A stretch of DNA of 64,000 nucleotides from Nocardiopsis terrae (GCF_014651695.1 NZ_BMXJ01000001.1:846944-910943); one strand, 5' to 3'. Counted from the stretch's first letter, positions 16,544-26,709 are shown. Notes: a model not told the origin generated them from the letters alone. Translations and numbers: made by a program.

Positions 16544-16857
16544 ACCAGGCAGGTTAGGCGGCCGCACGGGGTAACCGCGAATCGCCGCCGCCGACGCGGC
16601 GGGCCGACACGGGATCTGGCGCGTGACCCCCGGCGGATGAAAGGCTGGGCCGACCACACACCCGAACAACGGTCCGCACCAGAACCGGGGTTCGGGGAAC
16701 GCGGTATCTTCGGGTGCAGTGGTGGCATGTCACGGCCAGTCCGAGGCCACCAGCCCCGCTTCCGCTGAGCGCGCCGCGCGGGCGCCCGACCGGTCCCGCC
16801 CCACCTTCCGTATCCCTGGCGGGACGGACACCCGGACCCGAATCAGGAAACCAAGCG
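16544..16857. other. Divergent promoter region between pcnA and DUF6049
   Basis: 314 bases without a supported gene. It holds the pcnA -10 on the minus strand and a TATCTT (16705-16710) on the plus strand. The nudix gene (mutT4 type) that stands here in mycobacteria is absent. Confidence 0.45.
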
Positions 16858-19449
16858 TTGCGTCGAACTGCTTCCGCAGCCGCGGTCATGGCCATGGCCG
16901 CCGCTCTGCTTCCGATACCGGCCACCCTTTCCTCCGCGTCGGCGGAGCCCGATGACGAGGGCTCCGCGGCGCCGGTCGTCGTGGACCGGATCACACCGGA
17001 CGCCGTCGACGAGGACAGCACCCTGCGGGTGGCGGGCGAGGTGACCAACACCACCGAGGACTCCGTCGAGGACGTCACCGTCCGCATCCGGTACTCAAGG
17101 CACCCCTTCACCTCACGGGACGAGCTCGACGAGTTCGCCTCCGGTGAGGGCTGGCAGCCCAACGCCTCCGGTCCGGAGGAGGAGTTCGAGGGCGAACTGG
17201 CGCCCGAGGACACCCTGGAGTACTCGCTGAGCACCCCGGTCGAGGACCTCGGACTGAGCTCCTACGGCGTCTACCCCCTGATCGTCGAGGCACTCGACGG
17301 TGACGGCGAAGCCATCGGAGCGCAGTACTCCTTCCTCCCCTACACCGCCGACGGCGACGACGTCCCCTCCCTGAACCTGGCCTGGGTGTGGCCGCTGATG
17401 GAGGACCCGCAGCGCGCCGACGACGACACCTTCCTCAGCGAGGAACTCCACGGCTCCGTCGGCGCGGAGGGGCGTCTGGGGCGTCTCCTGCAGTCCGGGG
17501 CGCAGGTCCCCCTCTCCTTCGAGGCGGGTGACGGGGACCTCGTCGAGGAGCTGGGCCTGGGCGAGGAGGAGGAACCGACCGGGGGTCCCCCCACCGCCGG
17601 AGAGGAGGCCACCGCGGAGGAGGACGCCGACTCCCTCACCCCCGAACCGTCCGAGGAGGGCTCGGACGAGGACGAGGACTCCGGGAACGGCGAGGAGGAC
17701 GAAGAGGAGGGGGAGGAAGGTGAGGACTCCCCGGAGCGGACCGAGGGTGTCCCGGTGACCTGGGCCGTCGATCCCGGCACGCTCGACGACATCCTCCGGA
17801 TGGCGAGGGACGAGCACGAGGTCCTGGAGGACCTCCTCGCGGTCCCGGCCGAGGCCGAACCGGCCCGACACGACCAGGCCGCGAACGAGGCGGCCCAGGT
17901 GTGGCTGCGCGAGGCCCGCAGGGCCCTGGCCGCCGACACCGTCGTCTCCTCCCCCTACGCCAACGCCGACCTGGCCGCGCTGCTCCGCAACGACATGGAC
18001 GCCGAAGCCGAAGCCTCGCTGTGGCTCGCCCAGGAGGCGATGTCGCGCTCACTCGGCCTGGAGGCCGACGACAGCTTCGCGGTCCCGGCCGGGGGCCTGA
18101 TGGAGGAGAACGTCCAGGAGCTGTTCGCCGAGAACGGCGCGCACCGCTTCCTGCTGGACGAAGAGGCGGTCCCGCCCGCCCCGCGGATCTCCACCACACC
18201 CACGGCCCAGGCTCCGCTGCCCGCCAGCGGCGCGGAGGGGGACGAGGAGCCCTACGCGCTGGTCGCCGACTCCGGGCTGACCGACGTGCTGTCGATGCCC
18301 TCCTCGGAACCCGGCGAATCCGCCCTGGCCCTCCAGCGCTTCGCCGCGGAGACCGCGATGATCGCCGGTGAGAACGCCGGCGAGGACCGGGTGGTCATCG
18401 CCGCGCCCGAGGCCGGCTGGGACCCCGGCCCCGAGTTCGCCGACGGGGTGCTGGAGGCCACCGACAGCCTCCCCTGGCTCTCGCCCCGGCGTCTGGACGA
18501 GGTGGAGCTCCCCGCCCCCGAGGAGCGGGAGGACACCCGGCAGGGGCTGACCTACCCGGAGCGGGCCTACGGGGAGGAGCTCAGTTCCACCTACCTCGGC
18601 CAGGTCAACGACGTCCGCCGGGACGTCCGCCTGTTCAACAGCATCCTGGTCGGCGACAACGACCCCTTCCGCCCCTCCCTGGTTCGCCTGGAATCGGTGT
18701 ACTGGCGGGACCGCGAGGCCCTGGCCGGTGCCACCCGCTCCGTGGTGGAGCAGGCCGTGCAGAACCGCATGGAGGACGTGCGGGTGATCCCCGGCGAACC
18801 GGTCACCCTGGCCAGCAGCACCGGTACCACGGGGGTGCTCGTTGCCAACGACCTGGAGGACGAGGCGGTCTACGTCCACCTGTCCATCTACTCGGAGAAC
18901 TCCGAACGCCTGAGCGTCGGCGAGTACACGACCCACTTCGAGATCGCCCCCGGCGCCAAGACCACGGTCTACGTCCCGCTGTCCGCCCGGATCAACGGCA
19001 CCACCACCGTGCACGTCAGCCTCCAGAACGCCGACGGTGAGCCGATCAGCTCCCAGGACACCCTGATCCAGGTGAACGCCACGGGCCTGGGCACCCAGGC
19101 CCTGATGATCAGCGGGATCGGCCTGCTGATCCTCATCGCGGCGCTGGCACCCCGGGCCGTGCGCAAGTGGGCACGCAAGCAGTCGGCCAGGGCCAACGCG
19201 GCCGCGGCCCCCGACGGAGCGGACGCGACGCCCGGCACCGGGGGCGCCTCGGCCGGGGGCGCCGGCGTTGCCGCGACCGGAAGCACAGCGGCTGAGGGCG
19301 CCGAGAACGCCGGTGGCGGCTCGGACGGCGCCGCCTCCGCGCCGGAGGAGACCCCCACCGCGGCCGAGGAGTCGTCTGCCGGACCGGACACCCCCGCCGG
19401 CGCGGAGACGGAACCCGAGGGCCGGTCGGACGGCGGCCCCGAGAAGTGA
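16858..19449 (+). CDS. DUF6049 family membrane-anchored protein next to murJ
   Basis: Large envelope protein of unknown activity that is conserved beside murJ in Actinomycetota (Rv3909-like position). The start at TTG 16858 is preferred: AGGAA lies nine bases upstream and the product then opens with a clean signal peptide, RRTASAAAVMAMAAALLP. GTG 16714 would add 48 residues without homology. 863 residues. The extracellular part contains a very acidic insert (~residues 235-300) full of Glu/Asp. A single helix at ~745-765 (LMISGIGLLILIAALAP) is followed by a basic stretch and a cytoplasmic Ala/Gly-rich tail. First gene of the DUF6049-murJ-murJ block. Function in wall assembly is inferred from context. 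Confidence 0.85.
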   Translation: MRRTASAAAVMAMAAALLPIPATLSSASAEPDDEGSAAPVVVDRITPDAVDEDSTLRVAGEVTNTTEDSVEDVTVRIRYSRHPFTSRDELDEFASGEGWQPNASGPEEEFEGELAPEDTLEYSLSTPVEDLGLSSYGVYPLIVEALDGDGEAIGAQYSFLPYTADGDDVPSLNLAWVWPLMEDPQRADDDTFLSEELHGSVGAEGRLGRLLQSGAQVPLSFEAGDGDLVEELGLGEEEEPTGGPPTAGEEATAEEDADSLTPEPSEEGSDEDEDSGNGEEDEEEGEEGEDSPERTEGVPVTWAVDPGTLDDILRMARDEHEVLEDLLAVPAEAEPARHDQAANEAAQVWLREARRALAADTVVSSPYANADLAALLRNDMDAEAEASLWLAQEAMSRSLGLEADDSFAVPAGGLMEENVQELFAENGAHRFLLDEEAVPPAPRISTTPTAQAPLPASGAEGDEEPYALVADSGLTDVLSMPSSEPGESALALQRFAAETAMIAGENAGEDRVVIAAPEAGWDPGPEFADGVLEATDSLPWLSPRRLDEVELPAPEEREDTRQGLTYPERAYGEELSSTYLGQVNDVRRDVRLFNSILVGDNDPFRPSLVRLESVYWRDREALAGATRSVVEQAVQNRMEDVRVIPGEPVTLASSTGTTGVLVANDLEDEAVYVHLSIYSENSERLSVGEYTTHFEIAPGAKTTVYVPLSARINGTTTVHVSLQNADGEPISSQDTLIQVNATGLGTQALMISGIGLLILIAALAPRAVRKWARKQSARANAAAAPDGADATPGTGGASAGGAGVAATGSTAAEGAENAGGGSDGAASAPEETPTAAEESSAGPDTPAGAETEPEGRSDGGPEK

Positions 19450-19531
19450 CCGCCACCGCTTGATCCGCGGCACCGTGCCACGGTGCCGCGGCACGAACCT
19501 CCCAGTCGGACGAAAGGAACCCTGATCCACG

Positions 19532-21337
19532 GTGGTCACCGACTCCCCGCACGGCGACGAGCAGGACTCTCGTCACACACCCAAACACCGAAAACTGCCC
19601 GCGGAGGGCCCCATGCCCGGAGAGAGCACGGTCCGCCCCGCAGGCGGACCGACCCCGTCGTTCGAGGAGGGTGAGATCCCCGAAACCGAGACCCCCGCCC
19701 CGAAGCAGGACTCGGGTTCCGGCGGCATGATGCGGTCCAGCATGATCATGGCCGTCGGCACCATGGCCTCCCGCCTGTCCGGCTTCGCCCGCACCATCGT
19801 GCTGGCCGCCGCCATCGGCACCCACCTGCTCGGTGACGCGTACCACACGGCGCACACGATCCCCTTCATCCTGAACGACCTGCTCATCGGCGGCCTGATG
19901 GCCTCCGTGGTCATCCCCTTCCTCGTCAAGCGGCGCAAGCGCGACGCGGACGGCGGCAAGGCCACCGAGGACCGGCTGTTCACCTCGATGGTGCTGGCGC
20001 TGCTGCTCGTGACGGTGACCGCCATCGCCGCGGCTGAGGCCCTCATCTGGCTGTACGGTTCCCGGTTCACCCCGGTGCAGTTCGACACCTCGGTCTACCT
20101 GGCGCGCTTCCTGCTCTCGCAGATCTTCTTCGTGGGGCTGAGCGGCCTGCTGAGCGCGATGCTCAACACCCGGGGCAAGTTCGGCGCGGCGGTCTGGGCC
20201 CCGGTGCTCAACAACTTCGTCATCATGGGTGTGGCCGGGATGTTCCTGGTGGTGGCGGGCCCGGGCCGCACCCCGGAGACGGTCTCCACCACCGAACTCA
20301 CCCTGCTGGGCGCGGGCACGGCCGCGGGCATGGCACTCCAGGCGCTCGTGCTGTTCGTCGCGCTGACCCGGACCGGCTACCGGTGGCGCCCCCGCCTGGA
20401 CCTGCGCGGCTCCGGCCTCGGTGAGGCCCTGCGCACCGCCGGGTGGATGATGCTCTACACCCTGCTGACCCAGGCGGGCCTGTGGATCACCACCAACATC
20501 GCCAACGCGGCGAACGTGGCCAGCATCGAACAGGGCCTGGACGTCGGTGCCGGTATCAGCGCCTACAACCTGGCGTACCAGCTCTTCCAGCTCCCCTACG
20601 CGATCATCGCGGTCTCCCTGATCACCGTGCTGCTCCCCCGGATGAGCGCGCACGCCGACGACCGCGACTGGGACGCGGTCCGCTCGGACTTCTCCCGCAC
20701 CCTGCGGATCTCCGCCTTCGTGCTGGTCCCGACCGCCTTCGCGGTCGCGATGTTCGCCGAGCCGCTGTCGGTGCTGGCGTTCGCCCGCGGTTCGGTCTCC
20801 GTCGCCGACGCGACCGCCATCGGGCAGATCCTCGCGGTGATGTCGCTCGGGCTGCTGCCGTTCACCGTGTTCCAGCTGATGCTGCGCGTGTTCTTCGCGA
20901 TGGGCGACACCAGGACCCCCGCCCTGATCGGAGGGGCCAACCTCGCCGTCCACAGCGCCCTGGCCCTGGTCGCCTACCTGCTCCTGCCGCCGAACCTGGT
21001 CGTCGTCGGCGTCGCCGCGGGCTTCATGGTGTCGTTCCTGTCGGGTCTGACCATCGCCGGACAGGTCCTCAGCCGACGTGTCGGGGGTCTTGACGGAAGG
21101 CACATCCTTGGCACATTGTTGCGGCTGCACCTGGCCGTCGTGCCCAGTGTCGCGGCCGGCTTCGGTGTGCTCTGGTTCTTCGAAACCCGGGTCGGTCCCG
21201 GTCTGGCCACCTACGTGGGTGCCCCGGTGGTCGGATGCGCCGTCGGCGCGCTGCTCTTCCTGGTGTCCGCCCGTGTTCTGCGCGTGCCCGAGCTGAGCGC
21301 CGCCGTGCAGCTGATCCGCACCCGCCTGGGCCGTTAG
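19532..21337 (+). CDS. murJ: MurJ-family lipid II flippase, first of two tandem copies
   Basis: Polytopic membrane protein (MOP superfamily) that moves lipid II across the membrane. 601 residues with a ~65-residue hydrophilic N-terminal extension before the first helix. Family motifs are MMRSSMIMAVGTMASRLSGF, FLLSQIFFVGLSGLLSAMLNTRGKF-type repeat unit (split here for length) and GDTRTPA. About fourteen helices are visible. Starts at GTG 19532, with AAAGGA 13 bases upstream, and is 82 bases after DUF6049. It has no C-terminal pseudokinase; that domain is a separate gene downstream. Which copy is the essential flippase cannot be told from sequence. Confidence 0.93.
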   Translation: MVTDSPHGDEQDSRHTPKHRKLPAEGPMPGESTVRPAGGPTPSFEEGEIPETETPAPKQDSGSGGMMRSSMIMAVGTMASRLSGFARTIVLAAAIGTHLLGDAYHTAHTIPFILNDLLIGGLMASVVIPFLVKRRKRDADGGKATEDRLFTSMVLALLLVTVTAIAAAEALIWLYGSRFTPVQFDTSVYLARFLLSQIFFVGLSGLLSAMLNTRGKFGAAVWAPVLNNFVIMGVAGMFLVVAGPGRTPETVSTTELTLLGAGTAAGMALQALVLFVALTRTGYRWRPRLDLRGSGLGEALRTAGWMMLYTLLTQAGLWITTNIANAANVASIEQGLDVGAGISAYNLAYQLFQLPYAIIAVSLITVLLPRMSAHADDRDWDAVRSDFSRTLRISAFVLVPTAFAVAMFAEPLSVLAFARGSVSVADATAIGQILAVMSLGLLPFTVFQLMLRVFFAMGDTRTPALIGGANLAVHSALALVAYLLLPPNLVVVGVAAGFMVSFLSGLTIAGQVLSRRVGGLDGRHILGTLLRLHLAVVPSVAAGFGVLWFFETRVGPGLATYVGAPVVGCAVGALLFLVSARVLRVPELSAAVQLIRTRLGR

Positions 21338-21408
21338 ACGCCGTACCCCCTCGGCCCGGACCCGCCGGAACCCCGTAGCCGCCCCCGCCAGAAAAGGACC
21401 GCCCGACG

Positions 21409-23289
21409 GTGTCCAGCGACCAACTCCGCCAGCACTCCGAGGAACCGGAACGAGGACCGGAGGAGCACCGGGACCCCGCGTCCCGCCACCACATGGTGAT
21501 GCCGGGTGACGTGCTCGACGCCTACGAGCGCTCCGAGCCCGACACCGAGCCCGAGACCGGGCTGAAGGCGGCCCGCGACCCCAGCGAGATCGGTGACGTG
21601 GGCACCGCGGACCGCGCCGGCCTGGAGGACGGCGACGAGATCGGCGGTACGGCGCACACGGCGCCGGGCAACCTCGCGAGGTCGACCGCGATCATGGCGG
21701 TCGGCACGATCGCCTCCCGGGTGACGGGCTTCGTCCGCACCATCGTGCTGGCCGCGGCGATCGGTACCCAGCTGCTGGGGGACGCCTACCAGACCGCCGG
21801 CATGGTGCCGTACATGATCTACGACCTGCTCATCGGCGGGTTGTTGGCCAGTGTGTTCGTGCCGTTCCTGGTCAAGCGGCGCAAGCTGGACTCCGACGGC
21901 GGGAACGGGACCGAGCAGCGCCTGGTCACCCTGATGCTGCTGGCGCTGTTCGCGCTCACCCTGGTGTCCGTGCTGATCGCGGAGTGGTTCATCCGGATCT
22001 ACGCCGGCGGGTTCAGCGGGGCGCAGTACGAGGTCTCGGTGGTCCTGGCCCGCTACCTGGTGCTGCAGATCTTCTTCATCGGCGCGAGCGGCCTGTCCAG
22101 CGCCATGCTGAACGCGCGCAACAGGTTCGGCGCCCCCATGTGGGCCCCGGTGCTGAACAACCTCGTCATCATCGGCGTCTGCCTGTGGTTCCTGTCCGTC
22201 GCCGGTCCGGGGCGTACCCCGGACACCGTGACCCAGGGGGAGATCGCGCTGCTCGGCCTGGGCACCGCGCTCGGCCAGGTGGTCCAGGCCGCCGTGCTGG
22301 TCTGGGCCCTCGCCGCCGCGGGTTTCCGCTGGCGCCCCCGGCTGGACCTGCGCGGGTCCGGTCTGGGGGAGGCCGCCGGCGCCGCCTCGTGGATGATGCT
22401 CTACATCGTGGTCGCCCAGGTGGGGGCGCTCGTGTCCACCAACGTCGCCACGCGGGCCGGCGCGATGGCCGCCGAGCTCGGCCACGAGACGGGTTCGGGC
22501 ATCGCGGCGTACAAGTTCGCCTCGATGCTGTTCCAGCTGCCGTACGCGGTCATCGCGGTCTCGGTGATCACCGCCCTGCTCCCCCGGATGAGCGAACACG
22601 TCGCGGCCGGGCGCAGGGACCAGGTCCGGAGCGACTTCTCCCGGGGTTTTCGGCTCTCCTCCGTGCTGATCGTCCCCATCTCGGTGGCGATGATCGTCTT
22701 CGCCGTCCCCTTCTGTGTGATGATCTACGCGCAGGGCAGCACCAGCACGGAGGACGCGGCCGCGATCGGCCGGATCCTGATGGCCTTCTGCGTGATGTTG
22801 ATCCCGTTCACGCTGTTCCAGCTCCAGATGCGCGTGTTCTACGCGCTGGGCGACACCCGCACCCCGGCACTGGTGTCGATCCCCTCCGAGATCGCCCACG
22901 CGGTCACCGCGCTCAGCCTGCTGTACTTCATGGCGGAGAGCCCGCAGCACATCGTGGTGTGGCTGCCGGTCCCCTACGGGCTCTACTACATCGTGGGTTC
23001 GGCCATCATGTGGTTCCTGTTGAACCGCAGGCTGAACGGCCTGGACGGGCGCAGGACCGCCGCCACCCTGTTCAGGCTGCACGTGGCCACGGTCCCGGCC
23101 GCACTGTTCGGTGTGCTGATGACCTACGCCTTCCAGGGCCTGCCGGGTGATCTCTGGCCCGCTCTCGCGTCCATGGTGGCCGGAGGGCTGGTCGGTGCCG
23201 TACTGTTCGTGGTTGCCGCCAAGTTCCTAAAGGTGACAGAAGTCACATCATTCCTCGATTTGGTCAGAACCCGGCTGCGACGCCGCTGA
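21409..23289 (+). CDS. murJ: MurJ-family lipid II flippase, second tandem copy
   Basis: 626 residues, clearly homologous to the preceding gene across the whole membrane part: SxIMAVGTxASRxxGFxRT, LLGDAYxTA and DLLIGGLxASV are shared, as is RWRPRLDLRGSGLGEA. The N-terminal extension (~90 residues, acidic) is unrelated to that of copy 1. The C-terminus ends in a basic RTRLRRR. The gap to copy 1 is 71 bases, so both are probably co-transcribed. The pair looks like an old duplication: the helices have diverged while the cytoplasmic loops stay alike. Confidence 0.93.
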   Translation: MSSDQLRQHSEEPERGPEEHRDPASRHHMVMPGDVLDAYERSEPDTEPETGLKAARDPSEIGDVGTADRAGLEDGDEIGGTAHTAPGNLARSTAIMAVGTIASRVTGFVRTIVLAAAIGTQLLGDAYQTAGMVPYMIYDLLIGGLLASVFVPFLVKRRKLDSDGGNGTEQRLVTLMLLALFALTLVSVLIAEWFIRIYAGGFSGAQYEVSVVLARYLVLQIFFIGASGLSSAMLNARNRFGAPMWAPVLNNLVIIGVCLWFLSVAGPGRTPDTVTQGEIALLGLGTALGQVVQAAVLVWALAAAGFRWRPRLDLRGSGLGEAAGAASWMMLYIVVAQVGALVSTNVATRAGAMAAELGHETGSGIAAYKFASMLFQLPYAVIAVSVITALLPRMSEHVAAGRRDQVRSDFSRGFRLSSVLIVPISVAMIVFAVPFCVMIYAQGSTSTEDAAAIGRILMAFCVMLIPFTLFQLQMRVFYALGDTRTPALVSIPSEIAHAVTALSLLYFMAESPQHIVVWLPVPYGLYYIVGSAIMWFLLNRRLNGLDGRRTAATLFRLHVATVPAALFGVLMTYAFQGLPGDLWPALASMVAGGLVGAVLFVVAAKFLKVTEVTSFLDLVRTRLRRR

Positions 23290-23535
23290 TCACCTGGAAT
23301 GGATGACGTTGGGTAGTCACGTCCTGGTACTTCCCAGAAGGTGAACGAGCACCCGGTGTCCTCCAAAGAGGCTGTTCACGCGTCCTAGCATGGACAGACA
23401 CCGCTTTACCGCCAGAGCATCGATGATCCGAGCTGCCCGAAGGGAGGCTGGGGACAGCAGACAGAGCCGACCCCCTCGCGTGCGCCCGCAACGGCACCAC
23501 GCGATCCAGCGGCACTGGCGCCCGTCACTCCCATC

Positions 23536-25110
23536 ATGAGCACCTTCCTGATCGAACCCGGGGCGAAGCTGGCCAACCGCTACCGACTCGACCACGTGGT
23601 GAGCGAGACCGGTGGTGCGACCCGGTGGAAGGCCACCGACGAGACGCTCGCGCGTCCGGTCGCGGTATGGACCTTCGCGGACGGATTCCCGCGCACGTCA
23701 GAGGTCGTGCACGCGGCCCGTGCCACGAGCCGCATCCCGGACGCCCGCGTCACCCAGGTCTTCGACGCCGACGACACCTCGGCCGTCCCCTACGTCGTCG
23801 AGGAATGGGTGATCGGTTCCTCCCTCTCCGAACTCCTGGCGCAGGGGCCGATGGAGCCCGAGCGCGCCGCCGGCCTGGTCGCCGAGGCCGCCGAGGCCAT
23901 CGCCGCGGCGCACGCCAGCGGCCTGCACCACCTGGGCCTGACCCCCGGAAAGCTCATGTGGAGCAGCGGCGGCGCGGTCAAGGTCACCGGTATCGGCGTG
24001 GACGCCGCGCTGCTCGGCAACAACGTCCCCCACCCCGGCGCGGTCGACGCCCAGGGGCTGGGCAGCCTGCTGTACGCGGCGATCACCGGGTACTGGCCGG
24101 GCGGCCCGCAGAGCGGACTGCCCGGCGCCCCGCAGGGCCCCATGGGCCCCTATCCGCCCGGACAGCTCCGTCAGGGCGTGAGCGAGCCCCTGGCCGCCAT
24201 CACCACCCGCGCGGCCCTGCCGCAGCTGGTGGGGCAGCTGGTGCCCGGCCCGCCCATCACCAGTCCCGCGGAGTTCTGCGCGGCGCTGGCCGAGGTGCCC
24301 CGACTCATCCCGCTGCCGGTCTCCCCGACGGAGGCCGTCCCGCAGCCCGAACAGGGGACCTCCCGGCGCACCGGTGAGTTCGGCTCCACCAACGGCCAGC
24401 GGCGCGGCTCCCGGGAGGACGCGGCCCCGGCACGCAACGCGGCCAGATCGGCCCCCGCCTCACGCACGGAGCAGCGCACCGCCCGCCAGGAGGGCGGTTC
24501 GCTTCGCAAGGTGCTGGTCGGCGTGGTGGCGGTGGTACTGCTCGCCGCGGTCGTCACCGGCGCGTGGATCGTGGGCACGATGGTCGGTGGCGGGGACGAG
24601 ACCCCCGACCCGGGCGCCAGCGCCTCCGAGGAGGCCACGGACAGCGTGGAACCGGAACCCCTCGCCATCGGCTCGGCCCGGGGCTTCGACCCGATGCCCA
24701 ACGGCGATGGCGACGAGCACTCCCAGAACGCGCCCCTCGCCTTCGACCAGAAGCCCGACACCGGCTGGAGCACCCAGGGATACTGGGACCCCCTGAGCGA
24801 CCAGAAGGCCGGGGTGGGCCTGCTGCTGGACCTGGAGTCCGGCCAGGAGGTCCACGAGGTGGACCTGATGCTCTCCGGCGGGACGCACGGCGTGGAGATC
24901 CGGGTCGGGGACAGCGACGAGGTCAGCGACGAGGAAAGCCTGGACGCAAGCCTCCCGATCGCCTGGTCGGGCAGTGTCGACGGTGAACAGACCATCACCC
25001 TCGACGAGGGTGCGACCGGGCGGTACGTCCTGGTCTGGTTCACCGAGCTCCCGCAGGTCGACGGAGACTGGCGTGGGACCATTAACGAGGTCGAGGTACG
25101 CGGGACCTAG
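23536..25110 (+). CDS. Membrane pseudokinase with extracellular discoidin-like domain
   Basis: 524 residues. The first ~260 look like a Ser/Thr kinase fold (LANRYRLDHVVSETGGATRWKATD) but key residues are lost: the lysine of the VAIK motif is absent (VAVWTF), the HRD loop reads HHLGLTPGKL, and the DFG position reads VTGIGV. A disordered linker is followed by one helix (~324-350, KVLVGVVAVVLLAAVV). The outer domain (~395-524) with AFDQKPDTGWSTQ resembles a discoidin/F5-8C fold. In mycobacteria this pseudokinase plus outer domain is fused to the MurJ C-terminus; here it is a separate gene 246 bases after murJ copy 2. A scaffold or regulatory role for lipid II export is inferred. Confidence 0.85.
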   Translation: MSTFLIEPGAKLANRYRLDHVVSETGGATRWKATDETLARPVAVWTFADGFPRTSEVVHAARATSRIPDARVTQVFDADDTSAVPYVVEEWVIGSSLSELLAQGPMEPERAAGLVAEAAEAIAAAHASGLHHLGLTPGKLMWSSGGAVKVTGIGVDAALLGNNVPHPGAVDAQGLGSLLYAAITGYWPGGPQSGLPGAPQGPMGPYPPGQLRQGVSEPLAAITTRAALPQLVGQLVPGPPITSPAEFCAALAEVPRLIPLPVSPTEAVPQPEQGTSRRTGEFGSTNGQRRGSREDAAPARNAARSAPASRTEQRTARQEGGSLRKVLVGVVAVVLLAAVVTGAWIVGTMVGGGDETPDPGASASEEATDSVEPEPLAIGSARGFDPMPNGDGDEHSQNAPLAFDQKPDTGWSTQGYWDPLSDQKAGVGLLLDLESGQEVHEVDLMLSGGTHGVEIRVGDSDEVSDEESLDASLPIAWSGSVDGEQTITLDEGATGRYVLVWFTELPQVDGDWRGTINEVEVRGT

Positions 25111-25141
25111 GTTCTAGTTGTGGGGTATGTGATCAGCGCTG

Positions 25142-25768
25142 ATGGACGCGGCCCAGGAGCTTCCTGACAAGGAGCTGTTGTCGAGGCACGCTCAGGGTGA
25201 CGAACAGGCGTTCGCGGTACTGGTACGCCGACACCGTGAGCGCCTTTGGGCTGTCGCCATCCGGATGACCGGCGACCCCGAGGAGGCCTCGGACGCGCTC
25301 CAGGACGCCTTCCTGTCCGCGTTCCGGGCCGCCGGGCGCTTCCGCGGCGAGTCCCAGGTCAGCACCTGGCTGCACCGCATCGTGGTGAACGCCTGCCACG
25401 ACCGCCTCAGACGCCGCAAGGTGCGTCCGGCCACCCCGACCGAGGACGAGACCCTCGACGTCATCTCCAACGAGCGCCTGAGCCGTTCTGGCGGCGGCAC
25501 CGACCACGCCTCGCGGACCGAGGCCCGCCTGGACGTGCACGCGGCCCTGGACCTCCTCCCGCTGGACCAGCGCATGGCGCTGACCCTGGTGGACATGCTC
25601 GGTTACCGGGTGGACGAGGCGGCCGAGATCCTCCAGGTGGCCTCGGGCACGGTCAAGAGCCGGTGTGCGCGAGGTCGCGCCAAACTTCTTCCCTCCCTGG
25701 CCCATCTAAGGAACCCTCAGCCTCCCCGAGACGTCACATCTGGGAGAGGAGGTGCCAACCCATCGTGA
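25142..25768 (+). CDS. sigM: ECF RNA polymerase sigma factor, SigM family
   Basis: Extracytoplasmic-function sigma factor, 208 residues. Region 2 runs from ELLSRHAQGDEQAFAVLVRR through DPEEASDALQDAFLSAFR to TWLHRIVVNACHDRLRRR. Region 4 has LDLLPLDQRMALTLVDMLGY and the helix-turn-helix EAAEILQVASGTVKSR. It lies 31 bases after the pseudokinase gene and overlaps the anti-sigma gene by four bases (GTGA), so the two are translationally coupled. Position between murJ and trxB matches sigM of other actinobacteria. No canonical ribosome site is evident before ATG 25142, so the start is less certain than the identity. Confidence 0.92.
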   Translation: MDAAQELPDKELLSRHAQGDEQAFAVLVRRHRERLWAVAIRMTGDPEEASDALQDAFLSAFRAAGRFRGESQVSTWLHRIVVNACHDRLRRRKVRPATPTEDETLDVISNERLSRSGGGTDHASRTEARLDVHAALDLLPLDQRMALTLVDMLGYRVDEAAEILQVASGTVKSRCARGRAKLLPSLAHLRNPQPPRDVTSGRGGANPS

Positions 25769-26631
25769 CGTCCCACCCAGACACGGAGGCGCTCGCCTTC
25801 TTCGCCGAGGGTCTCACCGACCCCGACGAGGAGAACTCGGTCGCCGCCCACATCGATACCTGCGCGGAGTGCGCTGCCACCCTGGAGGAGCTCTCGGGGG
25901 TCACCCGCGTCCTCAGCGAGGCACCGGTACCCGCGCTGCCGCAGGGCGTCGCGGACCTCCTCGACAGCCGCATCGCCGAGGCCGTCCGCGAACGCTCCCC
26001 GTCCGCGGCGGGCACCGCGCCCCCCGAACCCGGCGTCCCGTCGGCCGGAGACCCGGCACCGCCCGTCCCGGACGCGCCCGCACCGGTCGTCCCCATCGCC
26101 TCCCGGCGCCGCGGTTTCGGCCTGCCCAAGCTGATGGCGGCCGCCGCCGCGGCCGTCTTCGTGGTCGGCGGCGGGACCGCGATCGTCAACGGGCTGATGG
26201 TCGGCGAAACGGAGAACGACGCCGCGGCCCCCATGTACCAGGAGGACTCCCAACCGGAGTCCGCCCCCGACATCGCCCAGTCCTACTCCGCCGAGTCCAC
26301 GGCGAGCGGCACGGTCTACACCGAGGACCAGCTCGGCGCGCAGGCGGCCGAGGTGCTGGCCGACTCGGAGGATACCGCGGAGGGCATGGGAGCCCAGGCG
26401 CAGAAGCCGGTGACCGCACCCGTGCAGGGGTGCGTCGACCGGTTCGAGGAAGCCAACGGCGTCCGGGGCACCCTGGTCGACGAGGCCCTCTTCGACTCCG
26501 GTGACGGCGCCGAGCGCGCATGGGTCCTCTTCACCCAGGACACCGGGGGCAACGGCGTGGTCGTGCTCGACCCGCGCTGCGCGCAGGGCGGCGACATCAA
26601 CACCAGCGTCCTCGCCGAAGCGGACCTGTGA
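25765..26631 (+). CDS. Zinc-containing anti-sigma factor paired with SigM
   Basis: 288 residues from GTG 25765, with GAGGAGG upstream and a GTGA overlap with sigM. The cytoplasmic N-terminus carries the ZAS motif His29-x3-Cys33-x2-Cys36 (HIDTCAEC). A Pro/Ala-rich linker follows, then one membrane helix (~121-145, LMAAAAAAVFVVGGGTAIV). The extracellular part (~150-288) has two cysteines, in VQGCVDRF and DPRCAQGG, that could form a disulphide. Expected to hold SigM at the membrane until a redox or envelope signal releases it. In mycobacteria the equivalent is Rv3912. Confidence 0.9.
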   Translation: MTSHPDTEALAFFAEGLTDPDEENSVAAHIDTCAECAATLEELSGVTRVLSEAPVPALPQGVADLLDSRIAEAVRERSPSAAGTAPPEPGVPSAGDPAPPVPDAPAPVVPIASRRRGFGLPKLMAAAAAAVFVVGGGTAIVNGLMVGETENDAAAPMYQEDSQPESAPDIAQSYSAESTASGTVYTEDQLGAQAAEVLADSEDTAEGMGAQAQKPVTAPVQGCVDRFEEANGVRGTLVDEALFDSGDGAERAWVLFTQDTGGNGVVVLDPRCAQGGDINTSVLAEADL

Positions 26632-26709
26632 CCGGCCGGGGGCCTCAGCCGCCTCCGGGCCGGACCAGACCGCTCTCGTAGGCCGGCCTCCACCACCCTC
26701 AACGGTCGC

